NCBI GenBank assembly: GCA_021793535.1 | Contig: JAJYSO010000079.1 | Coordinates: 1 to 7,356, forward strand | Source: Bacteroidota bacterium | GTDB lineage: Bacteria; Bacteroidota; Bacteroidia; Flavobacteriales; Flavobacteriaceae | DNA length: 7,356 nucleotides | Direction: 5' to 3' | Shown here: positions 7,080 to 7,356 of the stretch, in pieces | Layout of the letters: each line of letters starts with the position of its first letter | How positions within the stretch are numbered: position 1 is the stretch's first letter | The notes under the pieces: generated by a model | Told to the model about the DNA's origin: nothing | Databases searched by the model: none | What the model saw: only the letters and a program-made list of their open reading frames with translations | Program-made: the position numbers and the translations under genes

Positions 7080-7356
7080 GTCGAACCTCTCAGAATTGTC
7101 AAATCGACTATATAAGCACACCTATGCCTTTTCTTTTAGATAAGGTATTTTGTGTCTCCCCAAGTGTAGAAGTCATCTCGATTTCCACAAAAACCGGTTT
7201 TTTTCACACAGCTTTTTTCTTTTTAGCAGTAAATCTTAAAAATTTACTTGTCGTATTCTTAATACTAAAGATATTTTAGAAAATCCAAGCTCAATAATCC
7301 TAATATACTTTTTTTTAAGTTAAAATCATCCCTTTTATCCCCTTATAAAGGTCCTT
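7080..7356. other. AT-rich noncoding tail, no gene seen
   Basis: These 277 bases carry no open frame with codon use like the neighbours on either strand and nothing resembling a tRNA or other known RNA. They contain many short A- and T-runs, a 14-base perfect palindrome (7189-7202), a six-base inverted repeat directly after the OsmC-family stop (AGTCGA at 7079-7084, TCGACT at 7104-7109, without a T-run) and a promoter-like match on the minus strand (7266-7294). The stretch could be the upstream region of a gene beyond the window edge. Confidence 0.6.
7189..7202. repeat. 14-base perfect palindrome AAAAACCGGTTTTT
   Basis: The sequence reads the same on both strands with no central spacer, which suits a dimeric DNA-binding protein better than an RNA hairpin, since a transcript would need a loop taken from the stem. 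The two T's that follow make a seven-base T-run. It lies 110 bases past the OsmC-family stop in an AT-rich stretch, where such palindromes also arise by chance. Confidence 0.4.

Noticed and set aside
7079..7109. AGTCGA / TCGACT inverted repeat after the OsmC-family stop as a terminator
   Set aside because: It has only six pairs with a 19-base loop and is followed by ATATAAGC, not a T-run.
1..7356. A novel defence, mobile or biosynthetic system
   Set aside because: Every substantial reading frame belongs to a known housekeeping or envelope family; no transposase, integrase, toxin, nuclease pair, repeat array or compositional break was seen.

Overview
The window is an ordinary stretch of chromosome from a Bacteroidota bacterium, most likely a member of the Flavobacteriia. 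The evidence is: moderate-to-low G+C with AT-rich spacers; almost no Shine-Dalgarno sequences before the starts; a diaminopimelate decarboxylase of the type I recall from flavobacteria; an SDR enzyme ending in NGKVLQVSNSTP; and a SprT-like protein next to a single-domain mannose-1-phosphate guanylyltransferase. The genus cannot be fixed from the sequence. I see no tRNA, rRNA, insertion sequence, CRISPR array, phage gene or integration scar.

Layout. (1) Positions 1-2127, plus strand: the 3' part of a short-chain dehydrogenase/reductase, a SprT-like metalloprotease-fold protein and a GDP-mannose pyrophosphorylase. They are spaced 17 and 19 bases apart and look like one operon. (2) Positions 2185-3683, minus strand: an MlaF-like ATPase and an MlaE-like permease joined by a one-base TGATG stop/start overlap. 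This convergent pair is the inner-membrane core of a lipid-transport ABC system, with no MCE (MlaD-type) gene beside it. (3) Positions 3795-6538, minus strand: lysA (last step of lysine synthesis) followed by dacB (a PBP4-type D-Ala-D-Ala carboxypeptidase/endopeptidase). (4) A divergent 136-base control region, then an OsmC-family protein on the plus strand at 6675-7079. (5) A 277-base AT-rich tail with no gene seen.

How the genes fit together. LysA consumes meso-diaminopimelate, the likely peptidoglycan cross-linking residue in this group, and DacB cuts the cross-links built on it. MlaE/MlaF homologues maintain outer-membrane lipid asymmetry, and the guanylyltransferase supplies GDP-mannose for surface polysaccharides. 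The middle of the window is therefore weighted towards envelope upkeep. SprT-like and OsmC-like proteins are generic maintenance or stress functions. I found no convincing undescribed system. The points worth checking are modest: a zinc-ribbon region with only one cysteine in the SprT-like protein, an orphan MlaEF pair, variant LysA motifs, and small inverted repeats in the spacers.
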